NCBI RefSeq assembly: GCF_039536325.1 | Contig: NZ_BAAAYO010000013.1 | Span: 124,001-188,000 of the forward strand | Source of the DNA: Paenibacillus_AB hodogayensis | Lineage (GTDB): Bacteria > Bacillota > Bacilli > Paenibacillales > NBRC-103111 | DNA length: 64,000 bases | Reading direction: 5' to 3' | In this document: positions 23,812-32,287 of the stretch, piece after piece | How the letters are laid out: every line of letters starts with the position of its first letter | Numbering within the stretch: the first letter of the stretch is position 1 | Position numbers and translations under genes: made by a program | The notes under the pieces: model-generated | Seen by the model: the letters and a program-made list of their open reading frames with translations, nothing else | Database searches by the model: none | What the model was told of the DNA's origin: nothing

Positions 23812-24808
23812 CGAGGAAATACCTCCTTTTGACGTAATCCGGGGAAGCGAGCTCCAACGTCATCTTGCCTGGCCGCCCCAGCTCGTGACGCACGGAAGTC
23901 GCGATCAATTCCATACCGCTGCCGACCAGCTCGACCTTATCCCCTGCGCGAATGGTGTTAATATCGATCGCTGATACGCTGAGCGTTTCCTGAATGCCCG
24001 TCAGCCTGGCTTTAGCGGCCGTAACTGCTTCGCTTACCGTCGTAATGTCGTTGTCCATGATCACCTTCTGCAAAGTGCCATAGCGGTCTGTTTCCCCGGC
24101 CTCCACCGCAAGAATTTCCGTGGCGCTCTCCGGATTGTCTTCCCGTCCCAATACTTTAACCTTCGTCACGGCGCCTTCCAGCGTCTGACGCTGGGTAATG
24201 GAGTCCAGATTGCCGCCCGAGTCCAGCGCCCATACCGTTTCGTTGCCGCCAATCGGGAACAACTCGAGCCCGTTAGGGGTCATACGCGGTCGGTACATCC
24301 ATCCGCCTTTTTTGACCGACTCCTTCAGATCGGAGATCAGCATGGCGTAGATCGGCTGAGAGCGATATACTTTTTTGCTCAGCGTATAAACCGTGTCCGG
24401 TATGGAACCCAGAGAAATGTTCCAATCTGCGGCATACTTCTGCAGCCGCTGCGAGGCGGTTTGCCCCGCAGGAAAGACATATTCGTCGTCCGACTTGGCC
24501 AAATAAATGGTCCGATCGTACGCGGTAACGGTCAGCCGATCAGCCCCCCGGTAGCTGTTCTCGCAATCCCAGACTACTCCGGGATGAAGCAAATACGCCA
24601 ATTCCGCCCCCCTGTGCGGGATGCCGGATACGCGAATTTCCTGTCCGGGACGTATGGCCGGCATATCGGCGGAAACCATTAGATTGATGGTCGCCCGGTA
24701 AGCAATCTCTTCCAGCGATTCTTCCAGTGAAATACTTTCCACCAGATCGCCCAGCAAATAGCGGTTGTCCAGCACGACTTCATAGGAACGATATTCCGTT
24801 TCCATCAT
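23798..24808 (-). CDS. XkdQ-like tail hub protein, module 1
   Basis: A 336-residue hub protein of the XkdQ/YqbQ family, related to late-control gene D/gp27. Visible features are SYEVVLDNRYLLGDLVESIS, RPGQEIRVSGIPHRG, LTVTAYDRTIYLAKSDDEYVF and the C-terminal GDKVELVGSGMELIATSVRHEL. It should form the central trimeric ring joining tube and baseplate. Overlaps the LysM gene by 4 nt. Confidence 0.87.
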   Translation of the reverse strand: MMETEYRSYEVVLDNRYLLGDLVESISLEESLEEIAYRATINLMVSADMPAIRPGQEIRVSGIPHRGAELAYLLHPGVVWDCENSYRGADRLTVTAYDRTIYLAKSDDEYVFPAGQTASQRLQKYAADWNISLGSIPDTVYTLSKKVYRSQPIYAMLISDLKESVKKGGWMYRPRMTPNGLELFPIGGNETVWALDSGGNLDSITQRQTLEGAVTKVKVLGREDNPESATEILAVEAGETDRYGTLQKVIMDNDITTVSEAVTAAKARLTGIQETLSVSAIDINTIRAGDKVELVGSGMELIATSVRHELGRPGKMTLELASPDYVKRRYFLDGSV

Positions 24809-25473
24809 GACGGCATCACCAGCTCCTGTCCGGGCCGGATCAGATCCGGATTCGGGCCGATCTGCCCGGCGTTCAGCTCATAGATCTCAGACCAGCGGCT
24901 GCCCGCTCCCAGATTCAGCTTTGCGATCGCCCATAGCGAATCCCCGGACTGGACGGTGTAGGTTTTGGGAACCGGCTTCAAGTCCGGTCGGGCCTCCGCC
25001 AGACTCCCGCCGTTCATTTCGTCCAGCGTGCGGACCCGGTATTCTCTCCAGGTCCGGAAGGAAATATCGAAATACACGTCGCCGGGCTCATTGGCCTTGA
25101 AAGTGCTGTTGTGGGAGGAAATGATCACGAGCACGTTGACCTCGGAAGGCGTAATCATCAAGCGCAGCGGCTGCCGGTCGGACATCCACGTATTGAGCTT
25201 ATTCATTGTCAGCTGCGGGTTGGGGATATCCGGGTAGCGGCAGAAGCTGGGGTCGGACACGGCAGGAAAAAAAGTAGAGAACGAGATTTCCTTGATCTTC
25301 TCGCCATAAGGAAAGTCTACCTCGCCCAAATTCATAATCTGGAACGTCTCCAGGCTGCGATCCCGCCGAATGCTAATTTCCGTCGGATTGACCGGAAACC
25401 ACAGCTCGTCTCCGGTGGAATCGGTCAGCCGGATATCGAACTGACTCATAAGATCGGAATAGACTGCGCTCAT
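24805..25473 (-). CDS. LysM tail protein (XkdP-like), module 1
   Basis: A 222-residue protein. The N-terminal ~165 residues are the XkdP/YqbP tail domain (LWFPVNPTEISIRRDRS, FPYGEKIKEISFSTFFP). Residues ~175-222 are one LysM peptidoglycan-binding module (YTVQSGDSLWAIAKLNLG to LIRPGQELVMPS). It likely caps the hub and contacts cell wall. Overlaps both neighbours by 4 nt. Confidence 0.88.
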   Translation of the reverse strand: MSAVYSDLMSQFDIRLTDSTGDELWFPVNPTEISIRRDRSLETFQIMNLGEVDFPYGEKIKEISFSTFFPAVSDPSFCRYPDIPNPQLTMNKLNTWMSDRQPLRLMITPSEVNVLVIISSHNSTFKANEPGDVYFDISFRTWREYRVRTLDEMNGGSLAEARPDLKPVPKTYTVQSGDSLWAIAKLNLGAGSRWSEIYELNAGQIGPNPDLIRPGQELVMPS

Positions 25474-28196
25474 GGCGTCACCACCCGGTTATCCAAGGAT
25501 GCCCTCATTTTGGTCACGATCTCCCAGCCAATGCGCCTCGCCAAGCTCTCCTCGTCGATTTCTTCTTTTGGCATGACGATCTGAACGCCTTCGACCGTAA
25601 TCTGGTAGATGGTATCGCCGGAGACTGCATTTGGTGTATGCGAGCCACGTGAGGATGCGCTTACGTTTGCGTTTTGCTTGAAACGTTTGGAGCTCTTGCC
25701 TCCTTTACCTGCAGCTGCGGGATACAGGTCCAATTGAGACATGGAGGCCGCCATATCCGTCATTGCAGAAGAAGAAGCGGTCTTGCTGGCTTGCTTCGAA
25801 TCATCAGCGGACTTTCCTTTGCCGAAGAGCTTGCCTCCGACAAAATTGCCGAGCTTATCGCCCAGCATACCGCCAATCATTCCTCCCGCAACCGTTCCGA
25901 TTCCCGGTAAAATCGCGCTCCCAAGCGCAGCGCCTAATGCCGCTCCGCCGGCACCAAATGCTACTGCCGTAGCAGCTTGGGCTTTGTTATCGGATGTCGC
26001 GATTTCTAAGGCGCCTGAAACGAGTTGGAGAGGGGCAGCCGCTTTTCCTCCGATTTTCAGAAGCTTCCCGGCACCGCTAGCTATATTCTTCAAGGAAGCT
26101 CCACTAGGCGGCTTCAATCCTTTACCGGCCTCTACTAGAGGGGCCTCGGCAGCGACAGAACTGACAAGAGTGGCCACCGAGCCTCGCCTTGCAGATATAC
26201 CCGCGCCCTTACCGCCTTTCGGGCCCTTTACTCCCGGCTTTTTGCCTTTGCGGCTTTCGCCTTCCGGCAAAATAACGTCGGATCCGGTTTGTCCGCCGCC
26301 CCTTCCTCCCCCTGCAAAAATGCCGACAATATTTTTAATGGCATCGGCAAGCGTATTGATGGCTTTCGAAAAGGACTCAATCGATTTCGCAAATTCGTCC
26401 GGGATTTTAGCGAAGGAACTAATCGATTTGGAAAAACGTTCCGGTATGTCGGCAAATGATCCAAGCGATTTTGCGAATTTTTCAGGAAGTTCGGCAAATG
26501 TGCCGATGGATTGCGAGAAACGTGCCGGAAGGTCAGCCAAATTGCCGAGCGACTGCGAAAACTTGTTTGGAAGCTCGGCGAACGTGCCAATAGAAGCCGA
26601 AAACTTGGCTGGAAGATCGGCTAACTTGCCGAGAGAATCTGAAAATCTGCCCGGGATATCCGCTAGCTTGCCAATGGAGTCCGCGAACTTAGCAGGGACC
26701 TCTGCCAGCTTCCCTAGCGATTCCGCAAATTGCCCTGGAATATCTGCAAACTTGCCTATCGACTCCGCGAACTTCGCCGGAACCTCTGCTAGCTTCCCTA
26801 GCGACTCTGCAAATTTGGCCGGAATTTCCGCAAACTTGCCAAATGATTCTGCAAACTTCGCCGGAACCTCTGCCAACTTCCCTAGAGACTCCGCAAATTT
26901 GGCCGGAATCTCCGCAAACTTGCCAAATGATTCCGCAAACTTCGCCGGAACCTCTGCCAGCTTCCCTAGCGACTCCGCAAATTTGGCCGGGATTTCCGCA
27001 AACTTGCCTATGGACTCCGCGAATTTCGCAGGAACCTCTGCCAGCTTCCCTAGCGACTCCGCAAATTTGGCTGGGATCTCAGCAAACTTGCCTATCGACT
27101 CCGCGAATTTCGCAGGAACTTCCGCGAGCTTCCCTAGCGACTCCGCAAATTTGGCCGGGATTTCCGCAAACTTGCCTATGGACTCCGCGAATTTCGCAGG
27201 AACCTCTGCCAGCTTCCCTAGCGACTCCGCAAATTTGGCTGGGATCTCCGTAAACTTGCCTATCGACTCCGCGAATTTCGCAGGAACTTCCGCGAGCTTC
27301 CCTAGCGATTCCGCAAATTTGGCTGGGATCTCCGCAAACTTGCTAAATGATTCTGCAAACTTCGCCGGAACCTCCGCCAGCTTCCCTAACGACTCCGCAA
27401 ATTTGGCCGGGATCTCCGCAAACTTGCCAAATGATTCTACAAACTTTGCCGGAACCTCTGCCAGCTTCCCTAACGACTCCGCAAATTTGGCCGGGATCTC
27501 CGCAAACTTGCTTATCGACTCCGCGAACTTCGCCGGAACTTCCGCCAGCTTCCCTAGCGACTCCGCAAATTTGGCCGGGATCTCAGCAAACTTGCCTATC
27601 GACTCCGCGAACTTCGCTGGAACCTCCGCCAGCTTCCCTAGAGACTCTGCAAATTTGCTTATCGAATCCCCGAACTTTGCAGGAATCTCAGCCAGTTTTC
27701 CTAGGGAATCGGTAAACTTGCCAATGGATTCCGCAAACTTGCCGGGAAGCTCCGCCCATTTCTCCACGGACTCTCTCAGCGTGTCGATCGCTTTAGCGAA
27801 TGATTTGGGAATATCAATAAATTTGAGGATCGCATCCGCGATGTTCTTAACGCCTTCAGTAAAAATTTTAAAAGCTTCAGCAAGCGTCTTTACAGCTTCG
27901 GCGAACGTTTTGAAGCCGTCCATTATGCCCTTTTTAGGCTCATTGGCAGCCTCTACTTTGACTGCTACGTTTTGAATCGCCACCGCTACCTTAACGACGC
28001 TCTTCCCTGCGTCGCTGCCGGCCTTTGGCTGTGTTGCCTGCTGTTTGTTGCCCATGCTTTCAAAAGCTTTGGCCATACGTCGGGCATACTGCTCGACCCG
28101 ATAAAAAGCTACCACGGTCCGGTCGACCGACTCCCTTAATCGGTCGTGGGACCGGGTCAATCGGTCCATGCTGTCCAAAGCCGCTCTTTCGGTCAT
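25470..28196 (-). CDS. Repeat-built tail tape measure protein, module 1
   Basis: A 908-residue protein occupying the tape-measure position between chaperone and LysM genes. Residues ~125-612 are a run of 14-residue helical units with a proline at each join. Residues 182-517 are twelve 28-residue tandem units of the form FAESLGKLAEVPAK-FAES(I/F)GKFAEIPAK. After a Gly/Lys linker come a glycine-zipper hydrophobic stretch (~735-805) and a conserved C terminus (ITVEGVQIVMPKEEIDEES). No peptidase or transglycosylase domain is seen. It sets tail length; the regular repeats make the number of units, hence length, open to slippage or recombination. Confidence 0.85.
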   Translation of the reverse strand: MTERAALDSMDRLTRSHDRLRESVDRTVVAFYRVEQYARRMAKAFESMGNKQQATQPKAGSDAGKSVVKVAVAIQNVAVKVEAANEPKKGIMDGFKTFAEAVKTLAEAFKIFTEGVKNIADAILKFIDIPKSFAKAIDTLRESVEKWAELPGKFAESIGKFTDSLGKLAEIPAKFGDSISKFAESLGKLAEVPAKFAESIGKFAEIPAKFAESLGKLAEVPAKFAESISKFAEIPAKFAESLGKLAEVPAKFVESFGKFAEIPAKFAESLGKLAEVPAKFAESFSKFAEIPAKFAESLGKLAEVPAKFAESIGKFTEIPAKFAESLGKLAEVPAKFAESIGKFAEIPAKFAESLGKLAEVPAKFAESIGKFAEIPAKFAESLGKLAEVPAKFAESIGKFAEIPAKFAESLGKLAEVPAKFAESFGKFAEIPAKFAESLGKLAEVPAKFAESFGKFAEIPAKFAESLGKLAEVPAKFAESIGKFADIPGQFAESLGKLAEVPAKFADSIGKLADIPGRFSDSLGKLADLPAKFSASIGTFAELPNKFSQSLGNLADLPARFSQSIGTFAELPEKFAKSLGSFADIPERFSKSISSFAKIPDEFAKSIESFSKAINTLADAIKNIVGIFAGGGRGGGQTGSDVILPEGESRKGKKPGVKGPKGGKGAGISARRGSVATLVSSVAAEAPLVEAGKGLKPPSGASLKNIASGAGKLLKIGGKAAAPLQLVSGALEIATSDNKAQAATAVAFGAGGAALGAALGSAILPGIGTVAGGMIGGMLGDKLGNFVGGKLFGKGKSADDSKQASKTASSSAMTDMAASMSQLDLYPAAAGKGGKSSKRFKQNANVSASSRGSHTPNAVSGDTIYQITVEGVQIVMPKEEIDEESLARRIGWEIVTKMRASLDNRVVTP
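26646..27653 (-). repeat. Twelve 84-bp tandem repeats within the tape measure gene
   Basis: The repeats are near-identical at DNA level and strictly in phase (12 x 84 = 1008 bp). Protein variation is limited to Ile/Phe, Gly/Ser and a few single changes in the second half-unit. Each unit is itself two related 42-bp halves. Confidence 0.9.
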
Positions 28197-28200
28197 CTCC

Positions 28201-28392
28201 TCACCGCCTCTCCGACTTTGCCATGTGCTGCCGCAGTTGCATCGCTTCTGCCTCCAGCTCCAGCTCCGTGCTGGCCAGCAGGAACAGCTGCTCGCCGCGC
28301 GGCAGCTGCCAGAAAGCTCCGGGGCGCAGGTGGTGTCTTACCCAGATGATGTGCAGCATGCCTGCCAGCCCCCCGGAGTCGATCAGTTTTTT
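28201..28392 (-). CDS. Programmed -1 frameshift extension of the module 1 chaperone
   Basis: The heptamer A AAA AAC at 28386-28392 sits directly before the zero-frame stop. In the -1 frame 61 further codons run from CTG at 28386 to TGA at 28201-28203, five nucleotides before the tape-measure ATG. The extension reads LIDSGGLAGMLHIIWVRHHL and ends HMAKSERR. The fused GT-type product would be 190 residues. A GC-rich region just after the site could supply the stimulatory structure. This matches the chaperone frameshift of tailed phages; here it is deduced from sequence. Confidence 0.8.
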   Translation of the reverse strand, partial: KKLIDSGGLAGMLHIIWVRHHLRPGAFWQLPRGEQLFLLASTELELEAEAMQLRQHMAKSERR

Positions 28393-28772
28393 ACTTCTTC
28401 GAGTGTCGTATTAAATCCGCTAAGATCCAGCACCTCGTCGCCAAGGACAGACAGCTCCCCGGCCAGCAAAATGCGCTTGATGACCTCTTCACCGCCGCTT
28501 GCCTCGTATTTCGCCAACAGCCGGGAGTCCCCCCAGTTCGGGGAGACGGTGGCCGCGGCGATGAGGGCGACGTTAAACTGCTCTTCGTCCAGTCTTTCCG
28601 CCTTTTGTCCGCGGCGGTCGGAACGCTCGGTGCACCGTTCGCGCAGCAGGTATACCTGTTTGCCGGTCAATCCGCGGAGCGTAACCGGAATGCCAAGGCG
28701 CGCAAGCGTCACGGTTTTTTCCGGAAGCTTGTCGGCATCGAGCAGTTTTTGCAAAATTTGATCGTCCATCAT
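28383..28772 (-). CDS. Tail assembly chaperone, zero-frame product, module 1
   Basis: A 129-residue XkdN-like helical protein starting MMDDQILQKL after GGGAGG. It carries RLGIPVTLRGLTGKQVYLLRE and ends LDLSGFNTTLEEVKN. It corresponds to the G-type chaperone that keeps the tape measure soluble during tube assembly. The last codons GTA AAA AAC precede TGA and form a -1 slippery site (see next entry). Confidence 0.85.
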   Translation of the reverse strand: MMDDQILQKLLDADKLPEKTVTLARLGIPVTLRGLTGKQVYLLRERCTERSDRRGQKAERLDEEQFNVALIAAATVSPNWGDSRLLAKYEASGGEEVIKRILLAGELSVLGDEVLDLSGFNTTLEEVKN

Positions 28773-28800
28773 CGTCGTAATCCTCCCGTATGTGTGTTCG

Positions 28801-29205
28801 TTATACCGCGACTACGCGGTCGTTCAGCGTGTATTCCTCGAAGGTGAAGGACACTTCTTCTTTCACTTCTTCTCCTGCGGTCCAGTTGGCCAGCTGCAGC
28901 TTGTCCAGCATGACGTTCTTCAGCGTAATCGACTCGAAGCCGAACGCTTCCGGATCCTCCAGCTTGCTGATCAGCTCGAATTTGTCGAAGCCGCGGGTAA
29001 TCATATCGCTCGTCACTTTAAATCCGCTTACGGTACCGGTCCCCTTCATTGGCCCTTTCTTGTGACGAACCCACGGATCGCCGGCCAAGTTCAGCTCCCG
29101 CTTCTGGATTTCGACGTTAGCTTCCAAGTGGTTGAAGTTGCTTTGCCATACACCGCCGATAAAAATTTTCCCATAAGTCCCCAAAAATACGCGATTAGCA
29201 TCCAT
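28801..29205 (-). CDS. Tail tube protein (XkdM-like), module 1
   Basis: A 134-residue tube protein of the XkdM/DUF2001 family with the usual beta pattern: YGKIFIGGVWQSNF, VEIQKRELNLAGD, KGTGTVSGFKV and a C-terminal EEVKEEVSFTFEEYTL. It polymerises as the inner tube inside the sheath. The gene lies 15 nt after the sheath stop with GGGGG upstream. Confidence 0.88.
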   Translation of the reverse strand: MDANRVFLGTYGKIFIGGVWQSNFNHLEANVEIQKRELNLAGDPWVRHKKGPMKGTGTVSGFKVTSDMITRGFDKFELISKLEDPEAFGFESITLKNVMLDKLQLANWTAGEEVKEEVSFTFEEYTLNDRVVAV

Positions 29206-29220
29206 CGTTCGTTATCCCCC

Positions 29221-30690
29221 TTAGAGCACGATAAACGTGCCGAAAATTTGTTCCATCGCATCGGTCAAACGCGCTTCCCAATTCAAATACACTTGATCCG
29301 GTTCCGGTGTGGATACTGCATTCGGACCGTAATATTGCGGGTTCAGGTAAACGTCCCAACCTTCCGCCTCAATGACGCCGGACTGCGCCAGGGAAAGCAT
29401 GTATTGGCGGGCAGCGCCGATCAAGGCAAGACGGCCTTCCGCCGTATTGTTCACTTTGCCGATATACCCGTTCTCGGCCGAAGCGATCAGATCGGCCTGG
29501 ATGGCATCGATGACACGGATCGTGCGGATTTTTTTCCAAGCGTTGCTCTGGCCCTGGCGCAGGCTCGTCAAGGAGTTGATGCCGCGAAGCGCCTTGACCT
29601 TCTTGCCGTCATGAACAAGCAGAAACACGCCGCCTGCTGCCGCCTGCTCCTGCTCGCCGCGTGTCCAGCGCCGCGTTACGTCCTCGAAAGGAGTCCCGGC
29701 ATACGTCGTCGATTCGCTCAGCTTCTGGCCGGCAATCAGACCCGCTACATAGCCGGAGAGCTGCGCCGAGCTGTAGGTGACTCCGTTCAAAATCGCTCCC
29801 GTACCGACGTTGACAACCGCTTCATGGTTAAACGCAGCGCTACGAGCGATGGAGCCGCTGACTGCCGTCGCGGATACGTCGTTGGCAGTGGAACCGCCGA
29901 GCACGGCGATAACCGTCTTGCCTTCCGAGCGGACGCGGCCGATCCAAGATACGACGCTCGTCTGAATCGCCGGATCGGTCACGCCGTCCAGCGCCAACAG
30001 GTTGAATTCCTGCGTCTCGCAAGCCGACAACGCGTTCGTGTAATCTGCGGCGGTAATGCCGGAAATGCCGGAGTGTCCTCCCGCGAACGAGAAGCCGCTG
30101 CCGTCCTTCAACTGACCGTTTCCTTCAACCAGCTTTGTGGCCGTCACCCATTTGTTGGCCGTATCGTGGTTGATCGCGTCCACGGCAGCCTGCACCGAAT
30201 TGCCGGTGAACGTGAATGTTTTGAGCAGCGTTGTGCCTTCGAGCAAACGAATATCTTTCTTCGTCGCATCGATCGGGTTTGGCTGAACGGTTACCTTGAA
30301 TTCGTTCCCCCGCTCTCCCGGGTACTTGGCTTCCAGCTTAAGCACGCTCGCCGGCGTAGCGTCGGCATCCTGCAGCGTGCAAACCGCCGCCGCAGCGTCG
30401 CTATCTGCAAGGCGATAGGCGAGAACCGTCTTGGCGCCGCCAAGCAGCGCCAGCTTCAAAGACGAATAAGCGGTAGCGCCAGCGCTCTCCGCACTCGTGT
30501 ACGTCTCATCCGCCGCCGTCAGGCTGTTGACCTCCACAAACTGCTTGACCGGTCCCCAATGCGCTTTGACCGGCAACGCTACAATCCCTCTGGCGCCGGG
30601 TTGAACCGCAGCGATCGCCGCCGCCTGAAAATTCATATACATGCCGGGCAATACCGGCATTTCGCTCTTGCTCCATGTTCCTGCTGCCAT
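29221..30690 (-). CDS. Tail sheath protein (XkdK-like), module 1
   Basis: A 489-residue contractile sheath subunit. The N-terminal strand PVLPGMYMNFQAAAI and ARGIVALPVKAHWGP are family hallmarks. The C-terminal core has the conserved INSLTSLRQGQSNAWKKIRTIRVIDAI, here broken at QG for brevity, and NPQYYGPNA. Presence of a sheath shows the particle is contractile (R-type). Its start overlaps the preceding small gene as TAATG. Confidence 0.92.
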   Translation of the reverse strand: MAAGTWSKSEMPVLPGMYMNFQAAAIAAVQPGARGIVALPVKAHWGPVKQFVEVNSLTAADETYTSAESAGATAYSSLKLALLGGAKTVLAYRLADSDAAAAVCTLQDADATPASVLKLEAKYPGERGNEFKVTVQPNPIDATKKDIRLLEGTTLLKTFTFTGNSVQAAVDAINHDTANKWVTATKLVEGNGQLKDGSGFSFAGGHSGISGITAADYTNALSACETQEFNLLALDGVTDPAIQTSVVSWIGRVRSEGKTVIAVLGGSTANDVSATAVSGSIARSAAFNHEAVVNVGTGAILNGVTYSSAQLSGYVAGLIAGQKLSESTTYAGTPFEDVTRRWTRGEQEQAAAGGVFLLVHDGKKVKALRGINSLTSLRQGQSNAWKKIRTIRVIDAIQADLIASAENGYIGKVNNTAEGRLALIGAARQYMLSLAQSGVIEAEGWDVYLNPQYYGPNAVSTPEPDQVYLNWEARLTDAMEQIFGTFIVL

Positions 30691-30911
30691 TACAGATACA
30701 CCTTCCTTTGTTGGAATTGGCGGATATACCGCTCCGTTTCTTCAATCGTATATGTCCCCTGGTCGCTGCCGTACAGCGCGCCCGCGAGGACTTCGGGCTT
30801 GATCGCGAACAAAACTTCGGCATGCTCCAGAAGTTCTTCACGGGAATAAGCGGGCAGAAGCGCTTGAGACTCCTGCTCCGGCTGACGCGGCGCGTCTTTT
30901 TTGCCAGCCAT
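30690..30911 (-). CDS. Small conserved tail-cluster protein, module 1
   Basis: A 73-residue protein with a compact C-terminal domain (YSREELLEHAEVLFAIKPEVLAGAL split by HAEVLF; YTIEETERYIRQFQQRKV). The same order, size and YT(I/L)E motif occur in the 62-residue gene of module 2. It is always just upstream of the sheath in PBSX-type clusters. Function unknown. Confidence 0.75.
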   Translation of the reverse strand: MAGKKDAPRQPEQESQALLPAYSREELLEHAEVLFAIKPEVLAGALYGSDQGTYTIEETERYIRQFQQRKVYL

Positions 30912-30993
30912 TTGAAGAATTCCTCCTTTGTTCTTGGAAATATTGGTGACGGGGCTTATGCAGAGTCGGAGCTCTTATTGTTGCTAAACTGTC

Positions 30994-31827
30994 CTAGCCG
31001 GTGCCACCCTCATAGTGAACCTGTGCGATTGTGGGCCCTGCCGACTGCGCCACAGGTACGATCTGCCTGAGGGCCACGTTCAACTGTCCCACGGTTAAGG
31101 CGTCAGCAGTATACGTAGCTGCAACCGGCCCGACAGCGGCATACTGATTCGCGACTGGCTCGACCTGTATCCGAACCGAACCGCCTAATGCTGCGGTCAA
31201 GGATCGTACCATGCTTATCTGCTCCGCTTCGGTTCGCCCTACAACGTGACCGACCGTCTTCTGGCTCAGGTCCGTCCCGGCGGCTCCCCGACTGCTGGCT
31301 TCCGCCTGCTCCAGTCTCCACAAAATCGCGGGAGATGCGTAATCCTGCGGCCAATGCTGCCGGTATACAGTCCAGTCGGGTCCGGCTACCAAGGCGCTCC
31401 AGTCGCACAAGGCGTTCAGGCAGTCTTCCGACAAGGTAACGGCTTCGGCTCCGACGGCACTGACCTCAAAGACCAACCGGTACTCGATGGCATCTAGAGT
31501 AGTGTCCAATCGCGCTGGTTCGGGCATGCCGTCAAAGCGGCATGTGAATGCAGCCCCCCCTCCTCCCGGAGAGAGCCTGATGCCGTTCAAAGCCTTAACA
31601 GCCCGACCGGCCAGCTCATCCAATGCGGCTGCCTCATCCTTTGCCCCGTACAAGGAAACATCGTACTGGTGACGGAGGCCGAGCCAATCCGCGCCTCGTG
31701 CTAGCCCTGCCAAGTTGACGGTCGCAAACGGCTTCGCTGTTGTGCCCGTCGGTTCATAGGCATCGTAACAGCGGCCCGATAATGCGGTCAGTTCGGCGGC
31801 CAGCCTGGCTTTGATCGCGGCCCTCAT
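30994..31827 (-). CDS. Tail terminator/completion-type protein, module 1
   Basis: A 277-residue protein starting MRAAIKARLAAEL. Residues 1-125 resemble tail-completion proteins (PFATVNLAGLARG, QYDVSLYGAKDEAA, a final YRLVFEVSAV strand). Residues ~130-277 are an extra region (LCDWSALVAGPDWTVYRQHW, VRSLTAALGGSVRIQVEPVA) absent from the 141-residue module 2 version. ATG 31827 is preferred since it overlaps the stop of the 42-residue ORF as ATGA; an in-frame TTG at 31839 is possible. It should cap the tube-sheath top, which a headless particle needs. Confidence 0.65.
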   Translation of the reverse strand: MRAAIKARLAAELTALSGRCYDAYEPTGTTAKPFATVNLAGLARGADWLGLRHQYDVSLYGAKDEAAALDELAGRAVKALNGIRLSPGGGGAAFTCRFDGMPEPARLDTTLDAIEYRLVFEVSAVGAEAVTLSEDCLNALCDWSALVAGPDWTVYRQHWPQDYASPAILWRLEQAEASSRGAAGTDLSQKTVGHVVGRTEAEQISMVRSLTAALGGSVRIQVEPVANQYAAVGPVAATYTADALTVGQLNVALRQIVPVAQSAGPTIAQVHYEGGTG

Positions 31828-31952
31828 GCGTTGACCCAACTGGAACGTTTCGTCACGTTCCGGGGATACGCGAGAGGCGGTTGCCTCATCATATGGTTCA
31901 CGAAATCCATTGCTCTGTTGTCAGCTTGTGGTTGGCTCCACCCTGCTCTCAT
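31824..31952 (-). CDS. 42-residue leader-position protein, module 1
   Basis: A small frame starting MRAGWSQPQADNRAMDF and ending KRSSWVNA. It has an excellent ribosome site, AAGGAGGTGA, 7 nt before ATG 31952, and its stop overlaps the next gene's start (ATGA). It is the first gene after the SOS promoter and leader terminator. No domain is recognisable; it may be a true small protein or a translational coupler. Module 2 has a different, 131-residue protein in this position. Confidence 0.6.
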   Translation of the reverse strand: MRAGWSQPQADNRAMDFVNHMMRQPPLAYPRNVTKRSSWVNA

Positions 31953-31989
31953 TGTTGGTGTTCACCTCCTTTCAGGCTGCCGGACAACC

Positions 31990-32016
31990 AAAAAAGGACC
32001 GCCTGGTAGGCAGTCC
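31990..32016 (-). terminator. Leader terminator of tail operon 1
   Basis: On the minus strand GGACTGCCT-ACC-AGGCGGTCC (9-bp stem, one wobble) is followed by TTTTTT. It lies between the SOS-type promoter (-10 at 32063-32068) and the first gene. It could also stop transcripts from the 32288-32578 gene. Confidence 0.8.
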
Positions 32017-32062
32017 GGAATGTCCTGGATTCGATTGTGTTTCGCTTCGTGTTCCTGATTTG

Positions 32063-32117
32063 ATTATACAACAAGAACTTATGTTCCCCTAATTGTGTAG
32101 AGTTTGTCTATTTTGTC
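32063..32117 (-). promoter_or_regulatory. LexA-controlled promoter of tail operon 1 with upstream iterations
   Basis: Minus-strand -10 TATAAT is at 32063-32068. Six nucleotides upstream is a LexA/DinR box GAACATAAGTTC (32075-32086), fitting the GAAC-N4-GTTC consensus. The -35 position (TTAGGG) is poor. Farther up, TTGTC (plus-strand reading) recurs at 32104 and 32113, spaced 9 bp. The same arrangement occurs before tail operon 2. Confidence 0.8.
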
Positions 32118-32287
32118 TGGAAGGTAAGGGGATAAGAGAAAACAAGGCAGATCAATTAATCAGATCTAAAACGCTGGTTATTCCATTTTGTAGTGAAGCT
32201 ATGAATCTCGAATATCTCTGGCTGCACCGTTTCGTTATGAATTGGGTTAAGGACAGCCTTGGAGAACAGGCGCGAGATGGTATAGCA

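Noticed and set aside
26646..27653. CRISPR array or minisatellite of non-coding type
   Set aside because: The 84-bp units are contiguous without spacers, keep a reading frame and encode a regular helical repeat in the tape measure.
25741..27975. 744-residue repetitive plus-strand frame opposite the tape measure
   Set aside because: It mirrors the 84-bp repeats of the real minus-strand gene; Ser/Asn/Ala-rich translation with no ribosome site.
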